In this document: one piece after another, positions 39,490 to 50,858 of the stretch
Numbering within the stretch: position 1 is the first letter of the stretch
How the letters are laid out: the number at the start of each line of letters is the position of its first letter
NCBI GenBank assembly: GCA_905250115.1
Contig: CAJNOI010000157.1
Coordinates: 124,001-188,000, forward strand
Direction: 5' to 3'
DNA length: 64,000 bases
Source of the DNA: Adineta steineri
Taxonomy: Eukaryota; Rotifera; Eurotatoria; Adinetida; Adinetidae
Notes under the pieces: model-generated
Databases searched by the model: none
Seen by the model: the letters and a program-made list of their open reading frames with translations, nothing else
Told to the model about the DNA's origin: nothing
Position numbers and translations under genes: made by a program

Positions 39490-40711
39490 AGATGAAGTTT
39501 TATTTATGATTGGAGCTCGTTTCAAAGTTATTGAATGTTACCATAATGATGATACAAGTCTGTATGTAGCAAAAGTCAAATTAGAAGATGAATCATCTTT
39601 AAGACAGGAATACAATGTTATTGGAATAACAGCAAGAGCAATATTAAAAAATTGTATCGATGAAATAATACATCATTTATATAAAGTGAGTTTAGAAGAC
39701 GTACACAGTCTTTTTATAGAATTACAAGAATTATTTCCCTTGGAAAAGAGCTGGCTGGATGCAGTTAAATATTTTGTAATCGCTCGAATCTATCAACAGT
39801 TCCATATCAAGCATTATCCTGAATATGTCCAGAATACATTGGATAAGTTGAAACAAGCATTAAATATTTATCAATCGTTTATCAACGACAAGGAACTTAC
39901 TTGTGCTGTTGATATCGGTCGTATTTGTTCCAGTTTGGGTTTCGTTTATGACGTTTATGTAAAAGATAATATTCTCGCTAATAACTATTATGATCTTGGA
40001 ATTACTTCCTGCACTTTATCACTACAGACAACTACAGATAAGCATAAACGAATAGAACTTTATGATATAATAGCCCTGCTTTCTCAAAATAGAGTAACAA
40101 TCACCGATGACGAAACTCAACGAAACGGAATCTTACTTAATTGTATTACACATCGAAGACAGCAGTTGAAAGAGCTATTGAGTTATCTTCCAGCAAATCA
40201 TTCAGATCTGTTAACTTGTATTCATAGTTTAGCTGAACTAGAGAATGCAGTTGGTCTTGTTACAGAAGCAACAATGGACTATGAAAAAGTGATACAGATT
40301 TATTTGCAACTGGAAGACCCCAATTTTAGCTCAAGTGCCGAAAACTATGGTAAAATTTCAAAAATGTACGCCGAACAAAAACAGAACTACACTCAAGCTC
40401 GTCATTATAAACAAAAAGAAGTTGAATGCAGATTAAAATACAGAGCAGTTCCAACAAATTCTATTGTGTTAATAGCTTCAATCAATTCTGATTTGGCTGA
40501 AACATATCGAGAATTGGCCGATATTTATATTCAGTTATCTGAATATGAACTGGCTGATGAAAGTTTGTTAATATCCATGCAGTTGTATGACGAAACTGAT
40601 TGTTATGAGAAGAAGAAGAAGAAAATTAAAGATATCATACGAAAAATGAATGATATAAAAGAATTTGTATTAGAAAATTATATATTAACAGAGTTGTTTA
40701 CAATAAATTAA
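39490..40711 (+). CDS. TPR-repeat protein, probable C-terminal part of an ART-TPR protein (5' end in gap)
   Basis: The frame is open from the gap edge (DEVLFMIGARFKVIE) and ends at 40711, about 407 residues. The first ATG (39506) is internal, since the frame enters from the gap. The opening EVLFMIGARFKV resembles the strand right after the E-x-E motif of bdelloid mono-ADP-ribosyltransferases; the sequence carrying R, S and the glutamates would lie in the gap. The rest is helical with TPR-type periodicity (YEKVIQIYLQL, YTQARHYKQKEVECRL, LAETYRELADIYIQLSEYEL), a layout common in bdelloid ART-TPR proteins. Catalytic capacity cannot be judged. The C-terminus ends with a Lys-rich segment and a hydrophobic tail. 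Confidence 0.7.
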
Positions 40712-40845
40712 AAACGGGTAGATATGTATGAATATATCATATGTGTTTTGTAATCCTAACATACATACAAATAAAGCATGTACGATAATAGCTACAAACA
40801 GCCGATTTGAATCATGATATATTCAATTAACCACCACGTGAGCAA

Positions 40846-40904
40846 GGTGTGGGTGTCTATCTTTTCTTAATTTACACCCACACCCACACCACACCCTCAA
40901 GAAA
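40846..40904. repeat. Telomere-motif hairpin (copy 2)
   Basis: G arm GGTGTGGGTGT, an A/T core, then C arm ACACCCACACCCACACC and outer edge CCCTCAAGAAA. The C arm is longer than the G arm. Lies about 140 bp after the TPR gene stop. Confidence 0.7.
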
Positions 40905-41407
40905 TCTGAACATCTGTCATTTTCTTCGATCGAATCTTTTTCAACCCACACTTCCACCTATCTAAATCATTTTATTCGATGGGAAAAAATCTTTAAAAAC
41001 AAAGTGACTATATACTGGTAAATGCATCTATGCATGCAATTAAACTAATTCTTCTTTTTTTTCCCACTCATTTATAGCTGCAAGTATTATTTATGGACGT
41101 AAGAATATAAAATAGAAAAAAAATAATTACATCAGTTTTCACCGTACACAACGACAAGAAAAGGAAAGAAACTATGCAACGACGAGTATTTTTTTTCTTG
41201 TAGCAGATATTACATTGGTTTATTCCATGTATCGACAATTAGTCTCAATAGTCATCTTCATGACGCATACTGAAGACTTCTATTAGTATCGGTGTGATTG
41301 CAATGAGCAATTCAACTGGGAATAATTCATATATATGAAATAACTATCATATAAAAAGGAAATGGTTTATCATATTCTAAACATTTTCAAACTATATCTT
41401 CATCAAT

Positions 41408-42382
41408 ATGCATACAAAAAAGAACTTGACGGTATACATTTATTTCATCATCAATAAATTTAATTTCATTCTTCTTTTTATTAAATAGATTCACATCGAA
41501 GGAAACATTGGTTGTGGGTAAATAAATCTGAGAATAAATTTTTTTGAGATTCATTTTCACATTGTTCTTATTTTAGAAAGAGTACGATGCTTTCTCGCTT
41601 AGCTCAATCACCATCATATGATGTAAATGTTAAATCTTTTATTAATATAGACGTATGAATTGATTTTCTTCTAGATTATTCATGAACCTCTCGAAAAATG
41701 GAAAAATTGCTATGGAGAAAATCTTTTAGTAAAAATAGGCGATTGTAAATAAAAACAATTCTTCTTAAAATTCTTTTATTATTGTAGGCACAGTTTTACA
41801 AAGAACCAAGTCGATGGGCTTTTCTTTTCGAAATAAATGCTTTAAGAACATTGGCTGAACTATATGTGGAACCACCAAAAGAACTGATTAAAATTCACGA
41901 ACGATCGATTCATTCTACTCGCCATTGTTTTATTGAAAATCTTTTTGAAAAGTAAATCATCTATTATATATATCCATTTGAATATGTTTAAATTTAGTGG
42001 TACTCTAACCAACGTTGAATATCAGATATTAGATGATGATTTCAAAAGGCTTACCGATAATAACTCATGCAAAGTCGATCTGATACGTAAGAAGTATTAT
42101 ATTGTAATTTTATTGTAATACTTAGAGTGTTTTTTAGTCTACCTACAAACAGAACCGGAAGTCTGTCTTGAACGCATTCGTGCTCGTAATCGATCTGAAG
42201 AAGCAAAAATTGATCTTGACTATTTACGCGCTCTTCATCGACAACATGAAAAATGGTTAACACCAAAAATTTACCATGACCGTGCAATCCTCGCACGTGT
42301 AATTACCATTGATGCTAATCAAGATGAAGAACAAGTATATGAAGATATCGATACTCATATGATCGATTTTATTTCACAATGA
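41408..42382 (+). CDS. Deoxynucleoside kinase (dCK/dGK/TK2/dNK family)
   Basis: Seven short exons join in frame: 41408-41431 (tentative), 41489-41517, 41577-41622, 41675-41728, 41788-41951, 41998-42086, 42138-42382, giving 216 residues. The P-loop IEGNIGCGKST is built across two exons. It is followed by HEPLEKWKN (EPvekW motif), IHERSIHSTRHCF (the ERS motif with the catalytic-region Arg), YLQTEPEVCLERI, and the LID segment RARNRSEEAKIDLDYLRALH with HEKWL. It phosphorylates deoxynucleosides with ATP in salvage; substrate preference cannot be read safely. Exon 1 (MHTKKNLT) rests only on a matching phase and GTATAC donor; another first exon with a targeting peptide is possible. All key motifs are intact. 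Confidence 0.85.
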
Positions 42383-42488
42383 AACATAATATAAAATTTT
42401 GAATATAATCAAGATTGATTTTGTTAAATATATACTCACGCGTTCACGATAAAAATAAAACTAATTATATATAATATCAACATATAAT

Positions 42489-42521
42489 CTTGAGGGTGTG
42501 AGGGTGATGTTGTGAGTATGT
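42489..42521. repeat. Telomere-motif half element (copy 3)
   Basis: TCTTGAGGGTGTGAGGGTG followed by decayed G-rich sequence. The outer edge TCTTGAGGG is shared with copies 2, 7 and 8, but no C arm follows, so it is a half or eroded copy. Confidence 0.45.
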
Positions 42522-43011
42522 ACATATGAGTATTATGCCCATATCCTCTTCTTCAGTTTTATGTCTTGAAATAATTAATGTTATAACAAAATCATATTTT
42601 TTTGGTATTGCAATTACTTGTTATTCGAATCAATAGAACATTATAGAATGAGAAGAACCAGACAAAAATAAGAGTAAAAAGTACATCTACAGTATTAAAA
42701 AGGAAGGAAAAGGTCTCTCAATTTTATTTTTAAGGTATAATTATTTGTATCGATACACTTTACCTTTATTTTTTATCTCTTCACTGTTTAATATTTAATT
42801 AACTGTATACATGCGTATCGGATATTACTATCAGAATCAAATAATAACATTTTCTTTTTTCATCAAAATAAATACTCATTCGAGAAAAGTAAAGATATTT
42901 ATGCAAAGACAAAATAAGGTCAGTATAGATTTCTTTAATATTTTCATTTTAGTATTTCAAATCTAACACATTAAAAAGAGAGAATAACGTTCGATGATGA
43001 AGCATTGAAAT

Positions 43012-43090
43012 GAGTGTGGGTGATGTAGATGTGAAGAGAAGACAATTAACGACACCCATGCCCACGCCCACGCCCACGCCCACCCACACA
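43012..43090. repeat. Telomere-motif hairpin (copy 4)
   Basis: G arm GAGTGTGGGTGATG, core, then a C arm with four CCCACG units followed by CCCACACAAG. The CGCCCA units are a variant of the ACACCC repeat, as if expanded by slippage. Confidence 0.65.
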
Positions 43091-43295
43091 AGATGTCGTG
43101 AAACTGAGAAAATTTTGTTACATCGCAAAACCTGACAAGCAACTGTTTATATAGTATATTGTTAGAAACTTCCAATCATGACGCATTTTGGTTGTTCTTT
43201 TCCAACAGCTCTTTATGCCACTTCAATCACTCTCTATGAATAAACAGTTTAAATATATTACCACAGCAAGAAAATAAACAAAGGAAGTGGCCTGA

Positions 43296-43378
43296 AGGTG
43301 TGGGTGGGTGAGGGTGTGGGTGTGGTGGGTGTTAGTGAGGATATCAATCACTCCTAACCCACACCCACACCCATCCTT
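43296..43378. repeat. Telomere-motif hairpin (copy 5)
   Basis: The G arm is long and irregular (GTGTGGGTGGGTGAGGGTG, then TGGGTGTGGTGGGTG), core TTAGTGAGGATATC, C arm ACCCACACCCACACCCATCC. Confidence 0.7.
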
Positions 43379-43524
43379 TTAATGGTACACCAAATACTAT
43401 ATTTACGATTTCATGCCCAAATTGGTTTGATAAAGATATTATTAAAGATTATTCGTTGTATTGTATCTAAATTTTTTTTTTCTATAATTTAACAAAAAAA
43501 TATAATATTTTTATATTAGATTGG

Positions 43525-45320
43525 ACAAATGATCGAGCGAAACAAACAATCATTGCTTTTTTACCGATTTCAGAATTTCAAGTTCGATTATTATCGGGAA
43601 TCAACAATTTAAAAAGTTTAAATAATAATTCATCAACTCGATTACTTTCAAATGGAAATCAAAATATAATTGGACAAGTTATTGCTTTACTATCACATGA
43701 ATTGAGTAAAATTAATAATGAAACGATCAATTACGCTACGGCAGGTTAATTATTCTATATAAATATTATAAATAATAACACTAACGTTTGTGTAGCTGAC
43801 ATTCCAATTGCAAGTATTTCTATATCTTCATTAGGCACTCAAATTTCACAACAACTAATTTTATTCAGTTGATTCTCTTATATTTTATAATACTTTTAAA
43901 TAGATTTCCATACCATTAAATGAATCAGTTCTGTTTGATAATATAATAAACAATTGAATTCTCTAGCAAATTTTCGAGAAGTTTTAATCGAATTCACAAC
44001 TAATCTTACAATAGTATCAATAAATAATATTAAATTACAATTCTTGTCGTTAAGTCAATTAACGAGAACCGGTTTAGTAAAGAAATTTAATTGTTTTCTA
44101 TGCTATAATATAATTTCAATAACAACTAGATAACTGTACCGAAGAAAACTGATCAATTAGTTCGTCATTTATATTCTATATCAGAAAGAATTCCATATGA
44201 AGCGATGTTCAAATAGCAGCAACACAGCTTATTCAATATGCTAGTAATATTCTAACTGTAAGATATTTAAGATAATGAAGAACTTACATTTGATAATAAA
44301 CTTAAGCTGTAAATGGACCATATTACAACAACGAATAAATCTTCTTGATTCAGATTTAATTATTACTAAAAGTGATTATTCACGAAATATCTATTATCAA
44401 AAAAAATTAGCAAATGAAATAATATCATTATTAATATCAGATTTAAATATTGATTTTAATCTAGGACAAAACTTACCAATAAATACAGCTCAAGTCTTTT
44501 TCTCATTAAAAATATTATTGATGCAATATTTATCAAATAAATGTATTAAACAAGTTGGACATGCCGAAATTTATATTCCATCAATTTTTAATAAAAATAA
44601 AATGATTTCACTTCGAATTTGTTTCTCTTTTGAAAGAATTTCTTCTATGTAATGGTTGTTCTAGACACAGATGGAACCAATTCCTTCATTTGCAAATTCT
44701 CAATCAAATACAACTAATCTTTCGACATCAATCTCACTTTCATTCCTTGATCGAAATGAAACAGAAATCTTTCTTATTTATTTATTTATCAATTTGATCA
44801 TTCTCTTAGCTTCAATCAATTGGATGGATGGACTCCGTTTTGTTCCTCAAGTTGGTTATACTTTTAAATGTTAACGTTCACCATTCATGTAAAAAATAGT
44901 ATAAAAAACACTTAAAAAAGGTTCACTTATAAGTGATCTCTTCTTTCATAGATTTAAATAATAAAAATCTATACATCAGGATGTTATTATTTAGATAAAA
45001 ATAATAATTGGCAATCTAATGGAATTTTGGTAAGTCATATACATTTCTTGAAGAAACATTTTTATTTTTAATAAAGGTTGGATCGAAAACAAATCTTAAT
45101 CAAACTCAATGTTTAACTACTCATTTCAAATGATTTTCAAAAGAATTATTTTCTTTTCACAAACATTATTTTTATATTTTCATTTAAAGATGGATGCTAT
45201 ATTACACACATCATCAATAGATAAATATATTCGTCAATTGTTATTGATTTATAAGATTCATTGGTTATATTTTTTTTTATTATGGTATGGTATGAACCGG
45301 CTGATATTAATTTTCATTTA
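43525..45320 (+). pseudogene. Polycystin-family (REJ/GPS-type) gene relic
   Basis: Several recognisable pieces lie in order but in different frames. REJ-like segments: FLPISEFQVRLLSGINNLKS, IIGQVIALLSHELSKINN, ISISSLGTQISQQ, PLNESVLFDN, DVQIAATQLIQYASNILT. Then SISLSFLDRNETEI, and a GPS-like motif GCYYLDKNNNWQSNGILVG with NQTQCLTTHF near 44975-45125. Stops interrupt the line many times (for example TGA near 43870, TGA and TAG near 43958-43967) and the part after GPS is nearly gone. I match it to REJ-GPS-PLAT-type polycystin-1-like proteins, which are numerous in bdelloids. No membrane channel part survives in readable form. Confidence 0.65.
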
Positions 45321-45834
45321 ATGGGTTTAATATATTTTTGTTTGAAAACAATTCTTGAAAATATTCTTTTTTTGTACATGATAACAAAGCTTTACTCATA
45401 AAAAAGATTTTGTTTTTTTCCTTTTTTTTTAATTATTTCCCACATTTCAATCTCTTATGTCAACTATGAAGAGGGTGAAAAAGCGGCAAAGGTATAAGAA
45501 CATGATGATGATCAACGAGAGAAGAGAACAAAGAGCATCAAAAAAGAAAGATAAAAATCTCAATAGTATAGGGATCAGTTACTGCTATAGAGTGACATCT
45601 GTTGACACTAACAAGTTGTGGAAAATTTAACGCCAAAATTCTGCTATTTGTCTGAGCTATCTGATCATACGATTCAGAGAAAAATCTATCAAAAGATTGT
45701 TACCATCATATTGAATGCTAGATTTGTTTATTGGATAAAATACATCAGTCGCAAAGTGAGTCAAAAATAAGACGTCATTAAAATAATTAGATGTGAATCA
45801 CGAAATGGATTAGCGCATATGCATGCGCATCGAG
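45321..45834. other. Intergenic, upstream of the ART fusion gene
   Basis: About 510 bp with no recognised gene. Contains the probable promoter of the ART-TM-FG-GAP gene. Confidence 0.4.
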
Positions 45835-45835
45835 C

Positions 45836-45894
45836 CGTGGGTGTGGGTGTGTATAGTGAAGCAACGTAAAGAAAATAATTTATCACACCCATTC
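45836..45894. repeat. Telomere-motif hairpin (copy 6)
   Basis: G arm GTGGGTGTGGGTGTG, A/T core, short C arm CACACCCATTC. It lies 48 bp upstream of the ART fusion start codon, so it may be in the promoter or 5' UTR. Confidence 0.6.
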
Positions 45895-45941
45895 AATAAA
45901 ACAAAATATCCGTCGATAAGTTACCAAACAAATTAACGTAT

Positions 45942-48900
45942 ATGGCTCGCAAACAAGATACAAACATAGAGATTTTTGATTTCGTAATGCATACCAATGA
46001 CTATGAGATGAACACATTCAATGATATTGTCAACAACAACAGACCTGAAGATAAACAGGTATAGTTTACAGAGCTAGTACGAAAATAGATGTATTTTTAC
46101 TTCCAATATGAAACTTGACAGTTATACATAGTTAGAACAGTTATTATCAGCTTCAGTTTTTCAAGATATTCTAAGCGTATATTATCGTATTATGAATTTA
46201 ATAAAGATTAAAAAGACTCATCGTTAGATTTTTCCATATTGTTCAAAATTTAAAATTCATTTGTATAAAATTTTTGATAATTTTTATATCACAATATGAA
46301 TGAAAAATATTTCGTTTTACAACAATTAGGCTATATGTAGATTAGATTGGATGATTTTTAGCTAGTTTAAAATATTTGCAACCAAACTTTAGCAAATCTT
46401 ATCAATGATCCGAACATGTGGCGAAGTAGCAATCTTTCTCAGAGTATAAATTATCGATCTGACTTCACATATTCTTATTGATGCTTATTTTTCGATTAGT
46501 TGATGTCATAGTAGTCTCTTTTGTACAAATTTAGTCCTAAAAAATGTGTCTTAGTTTCTGAGTAATTTTTTCCTTTCATATAGAAATGTCCTGCCAGCCG
46601 TTTACATGATAATTCTTTCAAAATATCATCCAATTGTGATGAAATTATACATACAGATATGTATCATCAATATCTCGGTCGAGTTTAAAGAAATTGCCTA
46701 GTTATAGAGAAGAATGTCATTATTTTGTATGATGTTATATGCGAATATGGACTTGTGCTCAGTTTTCGAAAAACCATCTTGAGGGTGGGTGTGGGTACTA
46801 TTTTTTTTCTTCCATTCTTATCTATACCCACACCCACACCCTGAATAATTGCTTAATAATCCTTTATTATCAATGATTAAATGTCTCCATCATCTATGAA
46901 AAGAATTTTTCTCTATTTTTATAGCAAACACCATTCATATTCGATGATGAAAAGACAAATATTCGAAGACAACTAATGAAGATAGTTCCTGAGATCAACA
47001 ATGATTCACTGAATGCGTATGAAAGATTGCATCTGAACTCGAAAGAACCGGAGACAGTCGATCAAACACAAACGGTAGTAACAACGGAGAGTTCCAATAA
47101 TACCATGGAAAACTATATGACACGAAATCCTCGAGTGGTAGATACTGTTATTGTGGATCACAATGTGATGTCTATAAACTACATGAGTCAGATCAAAATA
47201 GATTTTAGTCCTGTTGTAGAATATGCTCAAGAGAACATATTGCCACTGTCGAAGGCATGTATTCCGCTGATAAATATCGTCGATGATATCTTAATTTACG
47301 TTCAATTGGCACTGTATCACACTCCCGAATTACCACCTGATGACTTGACAATCGATGAAAGTGCGGCAATTCGTCTCTATACAATGGAATGGAAAGGAAC
47401 ACAGCCAAGTCTCTATTCGATGCTCAATAACACTCTGAGGATGGGTGAAAACGAGCGTCTTCGACCTTATTTCAAGTATTTGAAACTATTATTGACTGCT
47501 ATAGTCAAACTACCCTGCGTTGAACCACAAACTATTTGGCGAGGAGTGCCCAAAGATGTAAGTGAAGATTTTTCGTCTGGAACTTCAGTAACATGGCGAG
47601 CATTTTCATCATGCACCTTTACAATGCCTGTATTGGAAAATAACATATTTCTAGGCAAAACAGGCGCTCGAACGCTTTTCTCCATCGAAGCTATCAATGG
47701 TCGACTACTAAGTAAACATTCAGAAGTTGCCAACGAAGATGAAGTCCTTCTTCTACCCTGTACTCGCATGACAGTTCAATCTAAAATGAACCCGGCACTA
47801 GATCTCCACATCATTCATTTAAAACAGATAGAACCGAAGGAAATACTACTCCAACCACCTTTCAAAGGTATGTTGAATATTATCAATTGCACAGCATACG
47901 TCAAAGTATTTTTCTATGTTTAGGTGCACATATTTATCCGAAAATTAAGTAAGTCTCATCTGATTTGTATCTAATACTATCTTTCATATATCTTTTTATC
48001 ATTTTATCAAGACGTCAATGGTATCGTAAGAAAAGATTCGCCATTCCATTCAGTTTACTGGCAATTATGTTGGCTATAGGAGCTATTGTCGGCTCTGTTG
48101 TGGGGTCAAGATTAGTCGACAGCAAGTCAGGTATGCTTTTCAATAGAGCGTGACAGTATAATGGATAGACAGATATTGCGATCGGCATCATTTAGATTAA
48201 ATGGCTTTGTCGAGTTGAGGGTTTATATATCTTAGTTTTCTTTTCAACAACTGCAATTTATAGAGTTCACTCAAAACCATTGTCAAAATATCTATAACTT
48301 TTTCAGTTTTATCTCATAATATCTCGTTATTGTAGGCGTCTGTAAAAATCCTTATACAAGTTCAATAAGCATCAAGACAGGCTCCTATCCTCGATCTGTA
48401 GCAGTGGGCAAGTTCAATAACTATAACAAACAATTGTATCTAGCAGTAGCCGATCTGTTCGATAACGAAGTTGCAATATTATTTCCAAATGGCAATGGAA
48501 CTTTTGTAATGCAGCAGTCACAGTACTCTCTTGGTGTTCCACCAGCATATTTAACTGTAGGTGATTTTAACAATGATCATAAACTGGACTTAGCAATAGC
48601 CATAAGGGTTCAAAATTCAATTGCTGTATGGATTAATAACGGAAATGGAGAATTCGAGAGTAATCCAAGTCTGTATAGCACTGGTATAGGTCCGAACTCT
48701 GCGATATCAACTGATCTCAACAATGATAACATGTTGGATTTGGTAGTAGCTAATCGAAACGACAATAGTATTAGTGTGCTGCTTGGCAATGGTGATTCGA
48801 CTTTTCAGAATCAAATCAAGTATACGACTGGCAGCCAACCTATGTCTGTAGTAGCAGGTGACTTTAATGGCGACAACAAATTGGATTTGGCAGTTGCGAA

Positions 48901-50422
48901 TGATGGTGATAATACAATTAGCGTGTTGCTCAGTTCAGGAAATGGATCTTTTCTGCCTAAGAAAACATTTAATACTAGTAGCTCTCCACAATGTGTAATA
49001 TTAGGTGATTTCAACAACGATGAAAAACTAGATCTAGTAGTTACTAACGCAGGCAACAATACTGTGAGCATACTTCTTGGGATGGGAGATGGAAATTTCC
49101 AGAATCATATTCAGTATGCAACTGGCAATTATCCCACTTTTGTAACAGCAGGTGATTTCAACAACGATGAAAAATTAGATATAGCAGTGGCTAATCAAGG
49201 CGGTACTACGGTAAGCGTGCTTCTTGGAATTGGAAATGGAAGCTTTCAATCGCAACAAATCTATCTGACTGGCTCAGCACCCCAATCCGTGATATCAGTA
49301 GATGTCACCAACGATAACAAATTAGATTTAGTCGTAGTCAATAATAACGACATGACCGGCAGTCTATTAGTTGGAAGTGGCAATGGTACGTTCGATTGTC
49401 AAAGAGTATTTACGACTGGTAATAGGCCTACATCTGTCGTATCAGGAAATTTCAATAATGATAGCATACCTCAATTAGTAGTAGCCAATGTCGGTGATGG
49501 AACTATCAGCATGCTGTTTGGTGATACTAGTGCAAGATTCGCGATTCGTCAGTCGGCATATACGCCTGGCAATTTACCTGCGTCTGTAATATCATTTGAC
49601 TTCAACAATGATAACACGTCAGATCTAGCAGTAGCCAATTTTTACGACAATACTGTCGTTGTGCTAATTGGCAATACTAATAATAAAACCTTTCAGTTTA
49701 TAGGAACTTATCAAACTGGAAGTGCACCCCTCGATTTAGTATCAGCTGATTTCAACAATGATGGCGTGGCAGACTTGGCAGTTGCTAATTCTAACGATGC
49801 TAGTGTAAGTGTATTACTTGGCAATAGAAATCAAACCTTTCAAAATCAAATGATATATGCGACTGGTAACGCTCCGATCTCTCTGATTGCTGGTGATTTC
49901 AACAACAATGGAAGAATGGATCTAGTAGTGGCTAACAATGGAGAGTCTAGTGTGAGTGTACTGTTAGGAATTGGAAATGGTTTGTTTCAAAATCAAACTA
50001 AGTATGCGACTGGCTCTGCTCCCAGCTCTTTGACCTCCGATGATTTCAACAACGATGGAAGATTGGATTTGGTAGTGACTAATAGTGATAATAACACCGT
50101 CAGCGTGCTATTGGGGATTGGAGATGGAAGCTTCCGAGATCAAACCACTTATATGACTGGTGCATCTCCTTACGCCGTGGTCGCAGGCGAATTTAACAAT
50201 GATGGAAAACAAGATCTGGTCGTAGTTAACTACAAGAATGATTCTATCAGTGTACTGCTTGGTAATGGTGATGGGACTTTTCAATCTAAAAACGATTATC
50301 CGACGGATGACGGCCCGTGGTATATGATATCAGCTGATCTCAATAATGATAACAAATTGGATCTTGTAGTAACCAACACATTCTCTGGGGATTTGAGTAT
50401 TTTCTACAACTCGTGCACGTAA
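45942..50422 (+). CDS. ADP-ribosyltransferase - transmembrane - 14x FG-GAP fusion protein
   Basis: Five exons (45942-46058, 46925-47867, 47924-47948, 48012-48130, 48336-50422) join in frame for 1096 residues. Residues about 130-345 form an arginine-type ART: TIWRGVP with R245, WRAFSSCT with S267/S268, and ANEDEVLLLP giving E310-x-E312, the R-S-ExE triad. Then YRKKRFAIPFSLLAIMLAIG begins one transmembrane helix (about 371-395); the basic flank on the N side predicts type II topology, ART inside. From about 410 to the end come 14 repeats of about 50 residues with the calcium-binding FG-GAP/VCBS core (GDFNNDxKLDLxVAN), enough for two seven-bladed propellers. No signal peptide. The 866-bp first intron contains a telomere-motif hairpin. 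ART domains transfer ADP-ribose from NAD+ to protein; target and ligand are unknown. All catalytic residues are present. Confidence 0.88.
46779..46843. repeat. Telomere-motif hairpin (copy 7), intronic
   Basis: TTGAGGGTGGGTGTGGGTAC, a T-rich core and CTTATCTATACCCACACCCACACCC. It lies within intron 1 of the ART fusion gene, 82 bp before exon 2. Copy 8 is nearly the reverse complement of this element, core included, so the family has a defined sequence and not just G-rich arms. Confidence 0.8.
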
Positions 50423-50858
50423 TTGATATATAAAAGGATTATGTCATAAAATATAATAAAAAAAAGTATATAATATCTTCTATCGTTTTTATTTTTCAAT
50501 TTGTTCAGATTGACACAATTAAAAAGCGTTCCGAAATTCTTGAGGGGTGGGTGTGGGTATGGATAAGAATGGCCGAAAAAAAAATAGTACCCACACCCAC
50601 CCCTCACTTCTGAATTTTGATAATTATACCCTCTGATTATTTACTAAGAATATTTATTACCCAATTGTGAAGTCAAAACAAATTTACATGAAAGAATCTT
50701 TTATATGTTTCAGTATTGTTTTTTGCGTTCTATAATAAAGAACTTGTCGAAAGAAAAATAAAATACTGCGCGTGAGTTGATCACGATATTAAAGAGAAAG
50801 ATAGATTTTTTCTATACTCTTCTTTTTCTTTATTTATTCATTGAATTGTTTTTGTGAA
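50423..50858. other. Intergenic with one hairpin
   Basis: Between the ART fusion gene and a 7TM gene; contains hairpin copy 8 and AT-rich sequence. Confidence 0.45.
50539..50607. repeat. Telomere-motif hairpin (copy 8)
   Basis: TTGAGGGGTGGGTGTGGGTA, then TGGATAAGAATGGCCG, an A run and AGTACCCACACCCACCCCTCA. The core GATAAGAATGG...AAAAAATAGTACCC is the reverse complement of the core of copy 7. Confidence 0.8.

Larger units (their letters stand above)
42383..43524. other. Intergenic region with three telomere-motif repeats
   Basis: Contains copies 3, 4 and 5 of the hairpin family (listed separately) and otherwise AT-rich sequence without gene signals. Confidence 0.5.

Noticed and set aside
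45942..47923. ART gene ending at the stop before 47923, separate from the FG-GAP frame
   Set aside because: A GTATGT donor at 47868 and three further in-phase junctions through a 25-bp exon and a membrane-helix exon link it to the FG-GAP exon; phase agreement at all junctions is unlikely by chance.
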